This document shows positions 1 through 5,055 of a stretch of DNA of 6,263 nt, piece by piece. The stretch is taken from contig LKUF01000061.1 in the NCBI GenBank assembly GCA_001412335.1, forward strand, positions 1-6,263. Direction: 5' to 3'. The stretch's first letter is position 1, and every line of letters begins with the position of its first letter. Under the pieces are notes generated by a model. The model did not search any database. It saw only the letters and a program-made list of their open reading frames with translations, and was not told the DNA's origin. A program made the translations under genes and the position numbers. The DNA comes from Methanolinea sp. SDB. GTDB taxonomy: Archaea; Halobacteriota; Methanomicrobia; Methanomicrobiales; Methanospirillaceae.

Positions 1-52
1 CGCACATGCTATAAGACGATTATGGAGAATGTCTGGCTGGAAATTGTGCGCA

Positions 53-83
53 ATAAAAAAAACGAAAAACCTGAGTTTTCAGG
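53..83 (-). terminator. hairpin plus poly-T terminator of the 51-aa zinc-ribbon gene
   Basis: On the minus strand the stop codon lies inside a small hairpin, CCTGA-AAAC-TCAGG (5 bp stem, 70-83), followed by T5 and then T8 (about 53-69). A short stem and long U tract straight after a stop codon fits an archaeal transcription end. The short stem means the U tract probably does most of the work. Confidence 0.6.
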
Positions 84-234
84 CTTCTTCTACATCTTCA
101 GACTGACAGGAGGGGCACATTGGCCGCTTTCCAACACCTCTGAACTTCTCTCCGCATTCTTTACACCGGTAATTTTTCCCCTCGACCCGATCAGGGGGGA
201 TCTCGATATCTACGGGACCGCCAACAGTGCACAT
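79..234 (-). CDS. 51-aa zinc-ribbon protein
   Basis: Small cytoplasmic protein of 51 residues with two CxxC knuckles (C24/C27 in YRCKECGEKF and C40/C43 in MCPSC), the pattern of a one-zinc rubredoxin-like ribbon; a further Cys is at position 2. The N-terminal MCTVGGPVDIEIPPDRVEGK segment leads into the ribbon, and the tail is acidic (SEDVEEA). The start is well supported: a GAGGTGA ribosome binding site (242-248) lies 7 bases upstream, a TATA box lies at 272-279, and a stop codon sits in frame just before the start. The gene appears to stand alone, with a terminator directly downstream. Tiny zinc ribbons of this type are common in methanogens and may bind nucleic acid or a partner protein, but no specific function can be assigned. 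Coding status is fairly sure; function is unknown. Confidence 0.85.
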   Translation of the reverse strand: MCTVGGPVDIEIPPDRVEGKNYRCKECGEKFRGVGKRPMCPSCQSEDVEEA

Positions 235-271
235 GTCACTCTCACCTCAATAGGATGCATGGGCAGGAGAT

Positions 272-279
272 GATATAAG
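272..279 (-). promoter_or_regulatory. TATA box of the 51-aa zinc-ribbon gene
   Basis: CTTATATC on the minus strand, centred about 41 bases before the ATG. An archaeal start site about 25 bases downstream would fall near 249-250, giving a leader of about 15 bases that just contains the GAGGTGA ribosome binding site. Confidence 0.55.
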
Positions 280-350
280 TGTATGTGTTTCCACTACCGT
301 GTGGACGAAAAGGCCTAAATTTTCCAACCATGAAAAGTGGCGGTTTTCAC

Positions 351-373
351 CAAAGTCGGGTATATCGACTTTG
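351..373. repeat. 8-bp perfect inverted repeat (hairpin)
   Basis: CAAAGTCG (351-358) and CGACTTTG (366-373) are perfect reverse complements around a 7-base loop. It lies between the 60-aa Cys-rich gene and the zinc-ribbon gene. It may be a transcript-end or RNA-stabilising structure for the minus-strand micro-gene cluster, or an operator. No T-run follows on either strand, so a simple terminator is not clear. Confidence 0.5.
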
Positions 374-458
374 CGTTCCTGGGAAAAATTCAGGAAGCGG
401 TAACTGGTTCGTATCCCGGATAAATTCGTTCTTGGGATAGTTCACAGGGATGATTCCG

Positions 459-641
459 TCAGTCGAAGAGATGGGCTTTGAATCTCGAAGAATCGCTCTT
501 TTTATCGGATATATCCCTGGAAATGTGATCTCTCTGTTTCACCGGCAATGCCAGGGCGCAGCAGTCGTGCGCCTCGATAAAGATTGCACATCTCTGCCCT
601 ATACAGGGTTCTTTGTCAAACGGGCATAATTTTTCCGTCAT
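459..641 (-). CDS. 60-aa Cys-rich protein, CPFDKxPC type
   Basis: Small protein of 60 residues whose N-terminal half carries Cys at 6, 13, 18, 27 and 28 in the order CPFDKEPC, IGQRC, DCC, suggesting a metal site (zinc or Fe-S). The C-terminal half is polar and charged. The start at 641 is supported by a GGTGAT ribosome binding site (646-651) four bases upstream; the frame stays open upstream to 995, but that extension does not read like protein. The stop codon of the 40-56-aa frame upstream lies only 16 bases before this ATG, so the two probably share a transcript. Similar short Cys-rich proteins occur in methanogens, by memory and not by search; function unknown. An oddity: from about 538 a second frame reads as well as this one (see findings), so the C-terminus may be altered by a frameshift. 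Confidence 0.68.
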   Translation of the reverse strand: MTEKLCPFDKEPCIGQRCAIFIEAHDCCALALPVKQRDHISRDISDKKSDSSRFKAHLFD

Positions 642-645
642 AAAA

Positions 646-651
646 ATCACC
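646..651 (-). promoter_or_regulatory. ribosome binding site of the 60-aa Cys-rich gene
   Basis: GGTGAT on the minus strand, four bases before the ATG at 641. It decides in favour of this start over the long upstream extension of the same frame. Confidence 0.55.
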
Positions 652-657
652 GGCTTA

Positions 658-828
658 TCACCATTTATTGCTGGAAATTGCAGATTTCCATGCTTTCCAC
701 GCTTTCGCAAAGAGGCCACCCTGTCTTTTTTGGGACTCTCTCTGTGCAAACAGGCGCTTTGCAGCATCCTGGTGGGACATAACAGATGTATATGCGCAGT
801 CCCGGAAAAAAGTGTGTGCCCCCGGCAC
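658..828 (-). CDS. hypothetical basic micro-protein, 56 aa (GTG) or 40 aa (ATG)
   Basis: From the GTG at 828 this frame gives 56 residues; from the ATG at 780 it gives 40, beginning MSHQDAAKRLFAQRE. The C-terminal half is strongly basic and amphipathic, with the run GGLFAKAWKAWKSAISSNKW before the stop. Composition is much more protein-like than in the other five frames here, which is the main reason for the call. The weak point is initiation: neither start has a convincing ribosome binding site. The region between 780 and 828 (HTFFRDCAYTS) also looks coding, which favours the longer form. It starts 7 bases after the stop of the 29-aa frame and ends 16 bases before the 60-aa Cys-rich gene, so a three-gene transcript is likely. 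A G5 run (819-823) near the start could hide a frameshift: one extra G would join it to an ATG at 833. I do not recognise the family. Confidence 0.42.
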   Translation of the reverse strand: MPGAHTFFRDCAYTSVMSHQDAAKRLFAQRESQKRQGGLFAKAWKAWKSAISSNKW

Positions 829-835
829 TCCATCT

Positions 836-925
836 TTACAGTGGCACGAGCTGGATGACGGGAACGATCGAGAAGACCATTATTGCGGCACACATGAGAT
901 ACCTGTCTTTTATTGCCTGAGTCAT
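836..925 (-). CDS. hypothetical 29-aa membrane micro-protein
   Basis: A 29-codon frame beginning MTQAIKDRYL, then one hydrophobic stretch (residues 9-29, ending VIQLVPL) that could span or dip into the membrane. It has no ribosome binding site, but a TATA box at 951-961 sits so that transcription would begin within a few bases of the ATG, the leaderless arrangement usual in archaea. The stop is followed at once by the start region of the next micro-protein. It could be a real single-pass micro-protein, a leader peptide controlling the genes downstream, or the 5' part of a gene split from the next frame by a frameshift. At this length chance cannot be excluded; the promoter position is the best support. 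Confidence 0.38.
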   Translation of the reverse strand: MTQAIKDRYLMCAAIMVFSIVPVIQLVPL

Positions 926-1075
926 TTCGTATATACGGTCGCAGTTTCCGGTATAAAAATAAGGTTGATGCCCAGGGTTCAACGAATACAATCATATCTT
1001 CAACAGCACGTAATCAAACGACAGATGGGCCCTGGAGCATCGGGATATGATTCGCCCAAAAATGCATCACTCGTA
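926..1075 (-). other. spacer between msrB and the micro-gene cluster
   Basis: About 150 bases following the msrB stop codon. A T5 run (GCATTTTTGG) about 14 bases after the stop may help end the msrB transcript. The far end holds the TATA box of the micro-gene cluster. An open frame crosses it on the minus strand, but its translation is not protein-like. I see no tRNA or repeat. Confidence 0.4.
951..961 (-). promoter_or_regulatory. TATA box of the micro-gene cluster
   Basis: TTATTTTTATAC on the minus strand, ending 25 bases before the ATG at 925. The spacing puts the predicted transcription start at or within about 5 bases of that ATG, so the first transcript would be leaderless. This would be the promoter for the 29-aa, 40-56-aa and 60-aa frames. 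Confidence 0.5.
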
Positions 1076-1555
1076 TCAGGAGTGCGGACCGGTTGGATAC
1101 TTTACAAACTCGAGCGTTACGGAATTAATGCAGTACCGTTTGAAGGTCGGCGGAGGGCCGTCATCAAACAGGTGGCCGAGATGGGCGTTGCACCGTGCGC
1201 ACAGGACCTCTGTGCGGACCATTCCAAGGCTCCTGTCAATCCGTGCCTCTACATTATGCTCATCGACCGGTGCCCAAAAACTTGGCCACCCGGTACCAGA
1301 ATCAAATTTCGTTTCTGATGTGAAGAGATCTGTTCCACAACAGACACACCTGTAGACACCTTTTTCATGAAAATCATGGTATTTGCCGGTGAATGCCCTT
1401 TCAGTACCAGATTTTCGAGCCACGGAATATTCCCCGGGAGAAAGCAGATTTTTCCATTCGTCATCTGTCCTCTCAATCGGTTCCACCATCTCGAGTTTTT
1501 GACCCGCAACGCTGAATATGGGGACCCTCTTCTCTTTTCCATCTGGGTTGTTCAT
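1076..1555 (-). CDS. msrB: peptide methionine-(R)-S-oxide reductase MsrB
   Basis: Reduces the R form of methionine sulfoxide in oxidised proteins back to methionine; cytoplasmic repair enzyme. The 159-aa protein is essentially one SelR/MsrB domain (about 30-153) after a short N-terminal extension. Zinc ligands are C70/C73 (YRCVCCG) and C119/C122 (LCARCNAHLGHLF). The substrate-site segment is FDSGTGWPSFW (84-94) and the catalytic Cys is C142 in KRYCINS. The position that holds the resolving Cys in many two-Cys MsrBs (GCGWPSF) is Thr88, so this is the one-Cys type, presumably reduced directly or through another thiol. The start at 1555 has no ribosome binding site, but a TATA-like box at 1582-1592 predicts a near-leaderless transcript there; Met23 is a possible later start that leaves the domain intact. 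The same frame is open to 1690, but that extension is not protein-like. The family assignment is very sure. Confidence 0.96.
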   Translation of the reverse strand: MNNPDGKEKRVPIFSVAGQKLEMVEPIERTDDEWKNLLSPGEYSVARKSGTERAFTGKYHDFHEKGVYRCVCCGTDLFTSETKFDSGTGWPSFWAPVDEHNVEARIDRSLGMVRTEVLCARCNAHLGHLFDDGPPPTFKRYCINSVTLEFVKYPTGPHS

Positions 1556-1581
1556 TGAGGTGAAGTGGGTGAATAATCCCT

Positions 1582-1592
1582 CAAATAAGTTA
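1582..1592 (-). promoter_or_regulatory. TATA-like box of msrB
   Basis: AACTTATTTGA on the minus strand, centred about 32 bases before the ATG at 1555. It predicts a start site near 1561 and a leader of only about 5 bases, which explains why no ribosome binding site is seen. Confidence 0.42.
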
Positions 1593-1792
1593 CCGTCCCG
1601 GAATGCGAAAGATCTCTCCTGAAAAAAGCAGTTACATTGCAGGGAAAGGGAAGTCTGGACGGTGATCCCCTTCCAGGCTGTATGCGACAACGGACGAGGT
1701 GTACTCGGGATAAAACAGAATGGTGATGTGTCAATCTTCTGAAGAATGTAGACAGATTACCTCCTTGTAATCCCACATGTGCCAAAACCCCT
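1593..1792. other. gene-poor region between msrB and the STAS gene
   Basis: Divergent intergenic region. It contains the upstream side of the msrB promoter, a GATTAC/GTAATC inverted repeat (1755-1772), and a plus-strand frame (1662-1742) that reads somewhat like a protein tail but lacks a ribosome binding site. No gene can be supported here. Confidence 0.4.
1755..1772. promoter_or_regulatory. inverted repeat, possible operator for the STAS gene
   Basis: GATTAC-CTCCTT-GTAATC is a perfect 6-bp inverted repeat with a 6-base spacer, centred about 33 bases upstream of the predicted TATA box of the STAS gene. That size and place fit binding of a dimeric helix-turn-helix regulator. One 6-bp repeat can arise by chance, so this is tentative. 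Confidence 0.3.
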
Positions 1793-1801
1793 CCATATTT
1801 C
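1793..1801 (+). promoter_or_regulatory. TATA-like box of the STAS gene
   Basis: CCATATTTC, centred about 46 bases before the ATG at 1843. A start site about 25 bases downstream (near 1822) would leave a leader of about 20 bases that contains the AGGAGTGG ribosome binding site at 1827-1834. Confidence 0.4.
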
Positions 1802-1826
1802 AACCATGAGAGAAAGATCTCTTAAC

Positions 1827-1834
1827 AGGAGTGG
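1827..1834 (+). promoter_or_regulatory. ribosome binding site deciding the STAS gene start
   Basis: AGGAGTGG ends 8 bases before the ATG at 1843. The in-frame GTG at 1831 lies inside this element and so cannot use it, which makes 1843 the likely start. Confidence 0.6.
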
Positions 1835-1842
1835 AAACGGCA

Positions 1843-3177
1843 ATGGAAGTGACGACCAGACGGCATGGGGGAATCCTCACCTTCACCTGCAATGGAAGGC
1901 TTGACGGCTTCGGTTCAGGCATACTGGAGCGCAGTATCAGGGATGCACTTGGTGACGATGACCGTTCGATCGTGGTAGACCTGGATAGCGTCGACTACTT
2001 AAGCAGCGCCGGAATACGGGTCCTTTTGGCCAATAGCAAGGCGCTCAAGAATCGAGGTGGCATGCTGGCCCTGACACGTGTTCAGAAATACCCGTCGCAG
2101 GTTCTTGATATGGCAGGTTTTTCTTCGGTCTTTCCACGTTACCCAGCAATCGGGGAAGCGGTACGTGCATGCCAGAGATCTCTTGAACCAGACGACCTCC
2201 TCGTTGACATACTGGCAGAGACCCGGGATCTTCCCGGCTTGACACTATCCATTGAACAGGGTTCATCTGCGCCCGCAGAACTTGTCGTGACCGGTGACCT
2301 GGAGGATATACTCCATGCCCGTCTCGTCCCGGAAAAAGTGCGGACCATGGATTTTGCGAACACCGCATACGCGCTCGGGTTGGGTGCGATGGGGAGCAGT
2401 ATCGACGATGCACTTCCATTCATGGGGGAGATGGTCGTGCTGCACGGATCGATCGTGTGGCTGCCAACAGACGGACATGACACACCGGATTTCTTCACAC
2501 CACTGAAAAGTTCCGATGAAGTGAAGATGTATACCGGCTATGCGGTCACCCTTAAGGGCCATTTTCATGAATATCTCACGATAGAGTCGAAATCTCCAGA
2601 GGGCGTGACGATGGCAGAGATATACCGCGTACTATTCGCACGTGCAAAGGAGCGGAAAAAACCGGACTGCCTCATTGCAGTCGCCATGTGGGGCATATGT
2701 GCCGGACTTGAAAGTTCCGGGATCAGGAAAGCGCCGGTAGCCAGCTCGGCTCCGGAAGACGGCAGGTCGATTCTCGACCGTGAACATTATGATGAATGGA
2801 TGGCTCACGATGCAAAACCACGATACCATGGCGACACCCTCGTCACTTTTGGCATCGGCATCAACCCTGCACCGGACGCTGCACAACAGCCGGGGGATGC
2901 ACAAAACCTCCTTTATTACCGGCATCCCGGGAATCCGCCGGGTGAAGGCATGTTTCTGCACAACCAGGGGGTTGTATTCAGGAATGTCCTGTACGAACCA
3001 ACAGCAGGGCTTGATTCACAGATCAAAAAGATCGTGACTACTGGTGAATTTGTCGATATGCGACACCTCCTGGATACCACGCGGTTGAAAAAAGGGAAGG
3101 TCGGTGTTGCCTACATTTCAGGTATCAGGAGTGATCCTGTATCGCAAACGCCGGATACCCTTGATCTGTTCACTTAA
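1843..3177 (+). CDS. STAS-domain protein with large unknown C-terminal domain
   Basis: Protein of 444 residues. Residues 1-110 form a STAS domain of the anti-sigma-factor-antagonist (SpoIIAA/RsbV) type: a beta strand IVVDLDSVDYLSSAGIRVLL, then a helix and GGMLALTRV. In SpoIIAA the phosphorylated Ser lies in DSSG; here the matching motif is SSAG with Ser55 at that place, so phosphorylation is possible but not shown. Residues about 115-435 form a second region that I do not recognise. It has short conserved-looking segments (ALGLGAMGSSIDDALPFMGE, LPTDG, PDCLIAVAMWGI, LVTFGIGINP), is mostly soluble, and has no visible membrane segment or signal peptide. Archaea lack bacterial sigma factors, so the STAS part probably acts as a phospho-switch or docking module for another partner. 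No kinase or phosphatase of the RsbW/RsbU kind is in the window. Its stop overlaps that of the convergent PEGA gene. STAS is secure; the overall role is unknown. Confidence 0.9.
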   Translation: MEVTTRRHGGILTFTCNGRLDGFGSGILERSIRDALGDDDRSIVVDLDSVDYLSSAGIRVLLANSKALKNRGGMLALTRVQKYPSQVLDMAGFSSVFPRYPAIGEAVRACQRSLEPDDLLVDILAETRDLPGLTLSIEQGSSAPAELVVTGDLEDILHARLVPEKVRTMDFANTAYALGLGAMGSSIDDALPFMGEMVVLHGSIVWLPTDGHDTPDFFTPLKSSDEVKMYTGYAVTLKGHFHEYLTIESKSPEGVTMAEIYRVLFARAKERKKPDCLIAVAMWGICAGLESSGIRKAPVASSAPEDGRSILDREHYDEWMAHDAKPRYHGDTLVTFGIGINPAPDAAQQPGDAQNLLYYRHPGNPPGEGMFLHNQGVVFRNVLYEPTAGLDSQIKKIVTTGEFVDMRHLLDTTRLKKGKVGVAYISGIRSDPVSQTPDTLDLFT

Positions 3178-4043
3178 CTTCTCTTCCGTGCCAGCAGCAG
3201 GGAGACTGCAAGCGCCCCTGCGAGAGGTACAATGCCGAGAGGAGCTTGTCCTGAACCTGTGGCGGGGACGGTGACCAGGTCTGCGTTCACAACGGTTGGG
3301 GCCTCGCCGGAAACCTGGACATTCATTGTATACGGCTGGTAGCCTGGCAGTTCAATCTTCACTGTATGGGTCCCGATCGAGACTTCGTCAAGCATGACGG
3401 GTGTCTCTCCCATGTATCGGTCGTCGATATAGATCCCGGCACCTGGCGGGACCGAATTTACAGAGACTGTCCCATACTTCACCGGTTCAAGCGTCACAGG
3501 CAGCTTGACGATCTCGTTTGGATCGACATACACGGAGCTGGTCTTTGAAATATAGCCTTCTTTGCTCACCACAACCGTGTGTCCACCGGGGCGAACATCA
3601 TAGATGACAAGGATTCCCGAGTCGTCAACCTGTCCTGCAGGGGTATTGTCGAGGGTCACCTCTGACATGGCAGGTGTTGCGAGGACATGGATCCTTCCAT
3701 ACTGGACGGGAGGCAGTGCATTGAGGGTGACATAGATGTGCTCAACCTGCCCTTTTGCAGGAACCGAATTGATGGGTCCCGAATATGTCCTGTATCCCTC
3801 TTTTTCAATTGAATAACTCCTGTACGGAGTTCCGGTCAGGTATACCGGTACATCGAGGATGTTATCCTGTATCTCTCCCACGAGTTCACCATCGAAGTAG
3901 ACGCGTGCACCGTCAACATTGCAGTGAACCCTGTATGTACCCGTCGCTCCTCCGATAATCCCGCTCTCTTCACCAGAAACGGGGCATAATACGAGAAGGA
4001 GACCTAATATGACAATGGAAGGCAATATCCGGTTCATCTTCAT
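3174..4043 (-). CDS. secreted or anchored protein with three PEGA repeats
   Basis: Protein of 289 residues. Residues 1-24 are a signal peptide (KMNR, hydrophobic core ILPSIVILGLLLVLC, then PVSG before EE). Three PEGA-type beta-rich repeats follow: about 36-107, 116-185 and 191-256. Each begins with a G-T/R-V/I strand, has a V-Y/T-x-D-x-x-x-x-G turn (for example IYIDDRYMGETP), and ends H-T-V-x-x-x-K/x-x-GY. The C-terminus has a short Gly/Ser-rich linker (ATGSGQ), a hydrophobic segment (APLGIVPLAGALAVSLLLA) and the basic tail RKRS. This layout resembles archaeosortase-type sorting signals or a simple membrane anchor, though I see no exact named motif. PEGA repeats are common in surface proteins of methanogens and probably bind sugars or proteins at the cell envelope. 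GGTGGA (4047-4052) supports the ATG at 4043, with 4037 as an alternative; a TATA box lies at 4081-4092. Confidence 0.92.
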   Translation of the reverse strand: MKMNRILPSIVILGLLLVLCPVSGEESGIIGGATGTYRVHCNVDGARVYFDGELVGEIQDNILDVPVYLTGTPYRSYSIEKEGYRTYSGPINSVPAKGQVEHIYVTLNALPPVQYGRIHVLATPAMSEVTLDNTPAGQVDDSGILVIYDVRPGGHTVVVSKEGYISKTSSVYVDPNEIVKLPVTLEPVKYGTVSVNSVPPGAGIYIDDRYMGETPVMLDEVSIGTHTVKIELPGYQPYTMNVQVSGEAPTVVNADLVTVPATGSGQAPLGIVPLAGALAVSLLLARKRS

Positions 4044-4080
4044 GATTCCACCAACAATTTAATAGAAGGGTGGAATTCCG

Positions 4081-4092
4081 GATATTTATACT
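4081..4092 (-). promoter_or_regulatory. TATA box of the PEGA gene
   Basis: GTATAAATATC on the minus strand inside an AT-rich stretch, centred about 43 bases before the ATG. It predicts a start near 4061 and a leader of about 18 bases holding the GGTGGA ribosome binding site. This is the best TATA box in the window. Confidence 0.65.
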
Positions 4093-4120
4093 TATCAATA
4101 ATATTTTTCTGCAGACCGCC

Positions 4121-4127
4121 AAAAAAA
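4121..4127 (-). terminator. poly-T terminator after the AIM24 gene
   Basis: A T7 run on the minus strand about 32 bases after the AIM24 stop and about 30 bases before the PEGA TATA box. No strong stem precedes it, which fits archaeal U-tract termination. It suggests that the AIM24 and PEGA genes are separate transcripts although they share a strand. Confidence 0.45.
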
Positions 4128-4158
4128 CGACGTTGGAGTGGAGGGATACCTGCCTGTC

Positions 4159-4860
4159 CTATCGATTGCTGCCTGAAGTCTGTTTTGGAAGGTAGGGGAT
4201 GAGCGATGCAGCAAGCCGTGCCAGATCCATCGACTGCAGGATCACCCGTCCCGGACCGGTCAGGGTCGTCAGGAAGAGTCCTTCTCCGGCGAAAAGTACC
4301 GATTTGACACCTCCGGCAAGAGAGATATCGTACGTGACCGTGTCTTCGAATCCAACGACAAGACCTGTCGAGACACGGGTAATCTCTCCCGGTTTCAGGT
4401 TCAGCTCGATGATGTCGCCGCAGCAGTGGAGAAAGACATTTCCTGAACCGCTGTACCGCTGCAATATAAACCCTTCTCCGCCGAAGATCCCGGATCTGAT
4501 CTTTTTCGTGAACGCGACGTCGAGATCGATTCCTGATTCGGAACAGAGAAAGGAATCTTTCTGTGCAATAAACTCGTTTCCCTTCAGGAATATGGGAAAT
4601 ATCTTTCCCGGAACGTTGCCGGCAAATGATACGAATCCCTCCCCTCCATCAGGGGAAAACTCGGTGATGAAGAAGCTCTCCCCGGTAACCATTCGCTTGA
4701 ATCCTTTGAGGACGCCACCTTTGACCCCGGTGTTCATCTTCATATTCCCGCTCATGTTTACCATGGCCCCGGCTTCTGCAAATATGCTCTCGCCCGGGTT
4801 CAGGGTGACTGTGACCTGCTGGAGATTATCCCCGGTTATTTCATGCCTCATGACACTCAT
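4159..4860 (-). CDS. AIM24 / TIGR00266 family protein
   Basis: Protein of 233 residues covering a full AIM24/TIGR00266 domain. Family hallmarks are the N-terminal MRHEITGDNLQQVTVTLNPG, EAGAMVNMSGNMKMNTGV (29-46), GESFFITEF (60-68), GGEGFILQRYSGSGNVFLHC (127-146), and near the end LTGPGRVILQSM (200-211). The family folds as a tryptophan-RNA-binding-attenuation-like beta structure; its role in prokaryotes is not settled, while yeast AIM24 acts in mitochondrial inner-membrane organisation. There is no signal peptide or clear membrane helix, so it is probably cytoplasmic. Family members usually begin close to the MRHEI segment, so the true start may be the ATG at 4851 and not 4860. Neither has a ribosome binding site. 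A weak T-rich box at about 4881-4892 is spaced for a leaderless transcript from 4860. The neighbours give no clear functional link. Confidence 0.93.
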   Translation of the reverse strand: MSVMRHEITGDNLQQVTVTLNPGESIFAEAGAMVNMSGNMKMNTGVKGGVLKGFKRMVTGESFFITEFSPDGGEGFVSFAGNVPGKIFPIFLKGNEFIAQKDSFLCSESGIDLDVAFTKKIRSGIFGGEGFILQRYSGSGNVFLHCCGDIIELNLKPGEITRVSTGLVVGFEDTVTYDISLAGGVKSVLFAGEGLFLTTLTGPGRVILQSMDLARLAASLIPYLPKQTSGSNR

Positions 4861-4923
4861 AGGTACATAGGGAGAAGAGCAAAAAAAACTACGTGGTCCC
4901 CCTCCGGAAAGCAGGCGAACGCG

Positions 4924-5055
4924 ATGGAGAAGGAGAATTTGTTTTCACCCGGAAACGCAACCCTCCTGCAGGTCGCCAGATGCGAGATGATCTCGTCGGC
5001 AGTATCAGAGCCCGGACGTGATGTGGGGGGGCCAGGAGAATGCATGAGTCCATGA
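4924..5055 (+). CDS. doubtful 43-aa hypothetical ORF upstream of the membrane gene
   Basis: Frame of 43 residues beginning MEKENLFSPGN, with a plausible helix ATLLQVARCEMISSAVSE and a Gly-rich end. I do not recognise it. It is mentioned because its stop codon overlaps the preferred start of the membrane gene as ATGA (5052-5055), the usual sign of translational coupling, and because it fills the gap between the divergent AIM24 gene and the membrane gene. Against it are the lack of a clear ribosome binding site, only a poor A-rich box upstream, and the short length. Without it, 4861-5051 would be an intergenic region with no TATA box that I can see for the membrane gene. Confidence 0.28.
   Translation: MEKENLFSPGNATLLQVARCEMISSAVSEPGRDVGGPGECMSP
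5034..5038 (+). promoter_or_regulatory. ribosome binding site of the small membrane protein
   Basis: AGGAG lies 13 bases before the ATG at 5052 and only 1 base before the in-frame ATG at 5040. The second is too close to be used, so 5052 is preferred although the spacing is long. Confidence 0.4.

Noticed and set aside
1..50. CGCACA/TGTGCG inverted repeat at the left edge
   Set aside because: Only 6 bp with a 38-base gap at a window edge; expected by chance.
22..273. Plus-strand open frame of 83 aa
   Set aside because: It is antisense to the 51-aa zinc-ribbon gene, which has a promoter, ribosome binding site, CxxC pairs and terminator. The plus frame has no such signals.
404..419. GGTTCGTATCCC, which resembles a tRNA T-loop
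   Set aside because: The flanks do not pair as a T-arm and no acceptor or anticodon arm can be built around it.
642..995. Upstream extension of the 60-aa Cys-rich frame to a 178-aa protein
   Set aside because: The extension reads as non-protein (Arg/His/Cys-rich, no pattern), a ribosome binding site marks the internal start at 641, and other frames in this stretch look more like coding.
668..1318. Plus-strand open frame of 216 aa
   Set aside because: Half of it is antisense to msrB and the rest is Trp/His/Cys-rich without family features. Long shadows like this are common opposite real genes.
1552..1803. Minus-strand open frame of 83 aa upstream of msrB
   Set aside because: Composition is not protein-like, there is no ribosome binding site, and it covers the msrB promoter.
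1843..3177. Calling the C-terminal region a PP2C/SpoIIE phosphatase
   Set aside because: The glycine-rich segments are suggestive, but the metal-binding Asp motifs expected of PP2C enzymes cannot be placed by eye, so no enzyme name is given.
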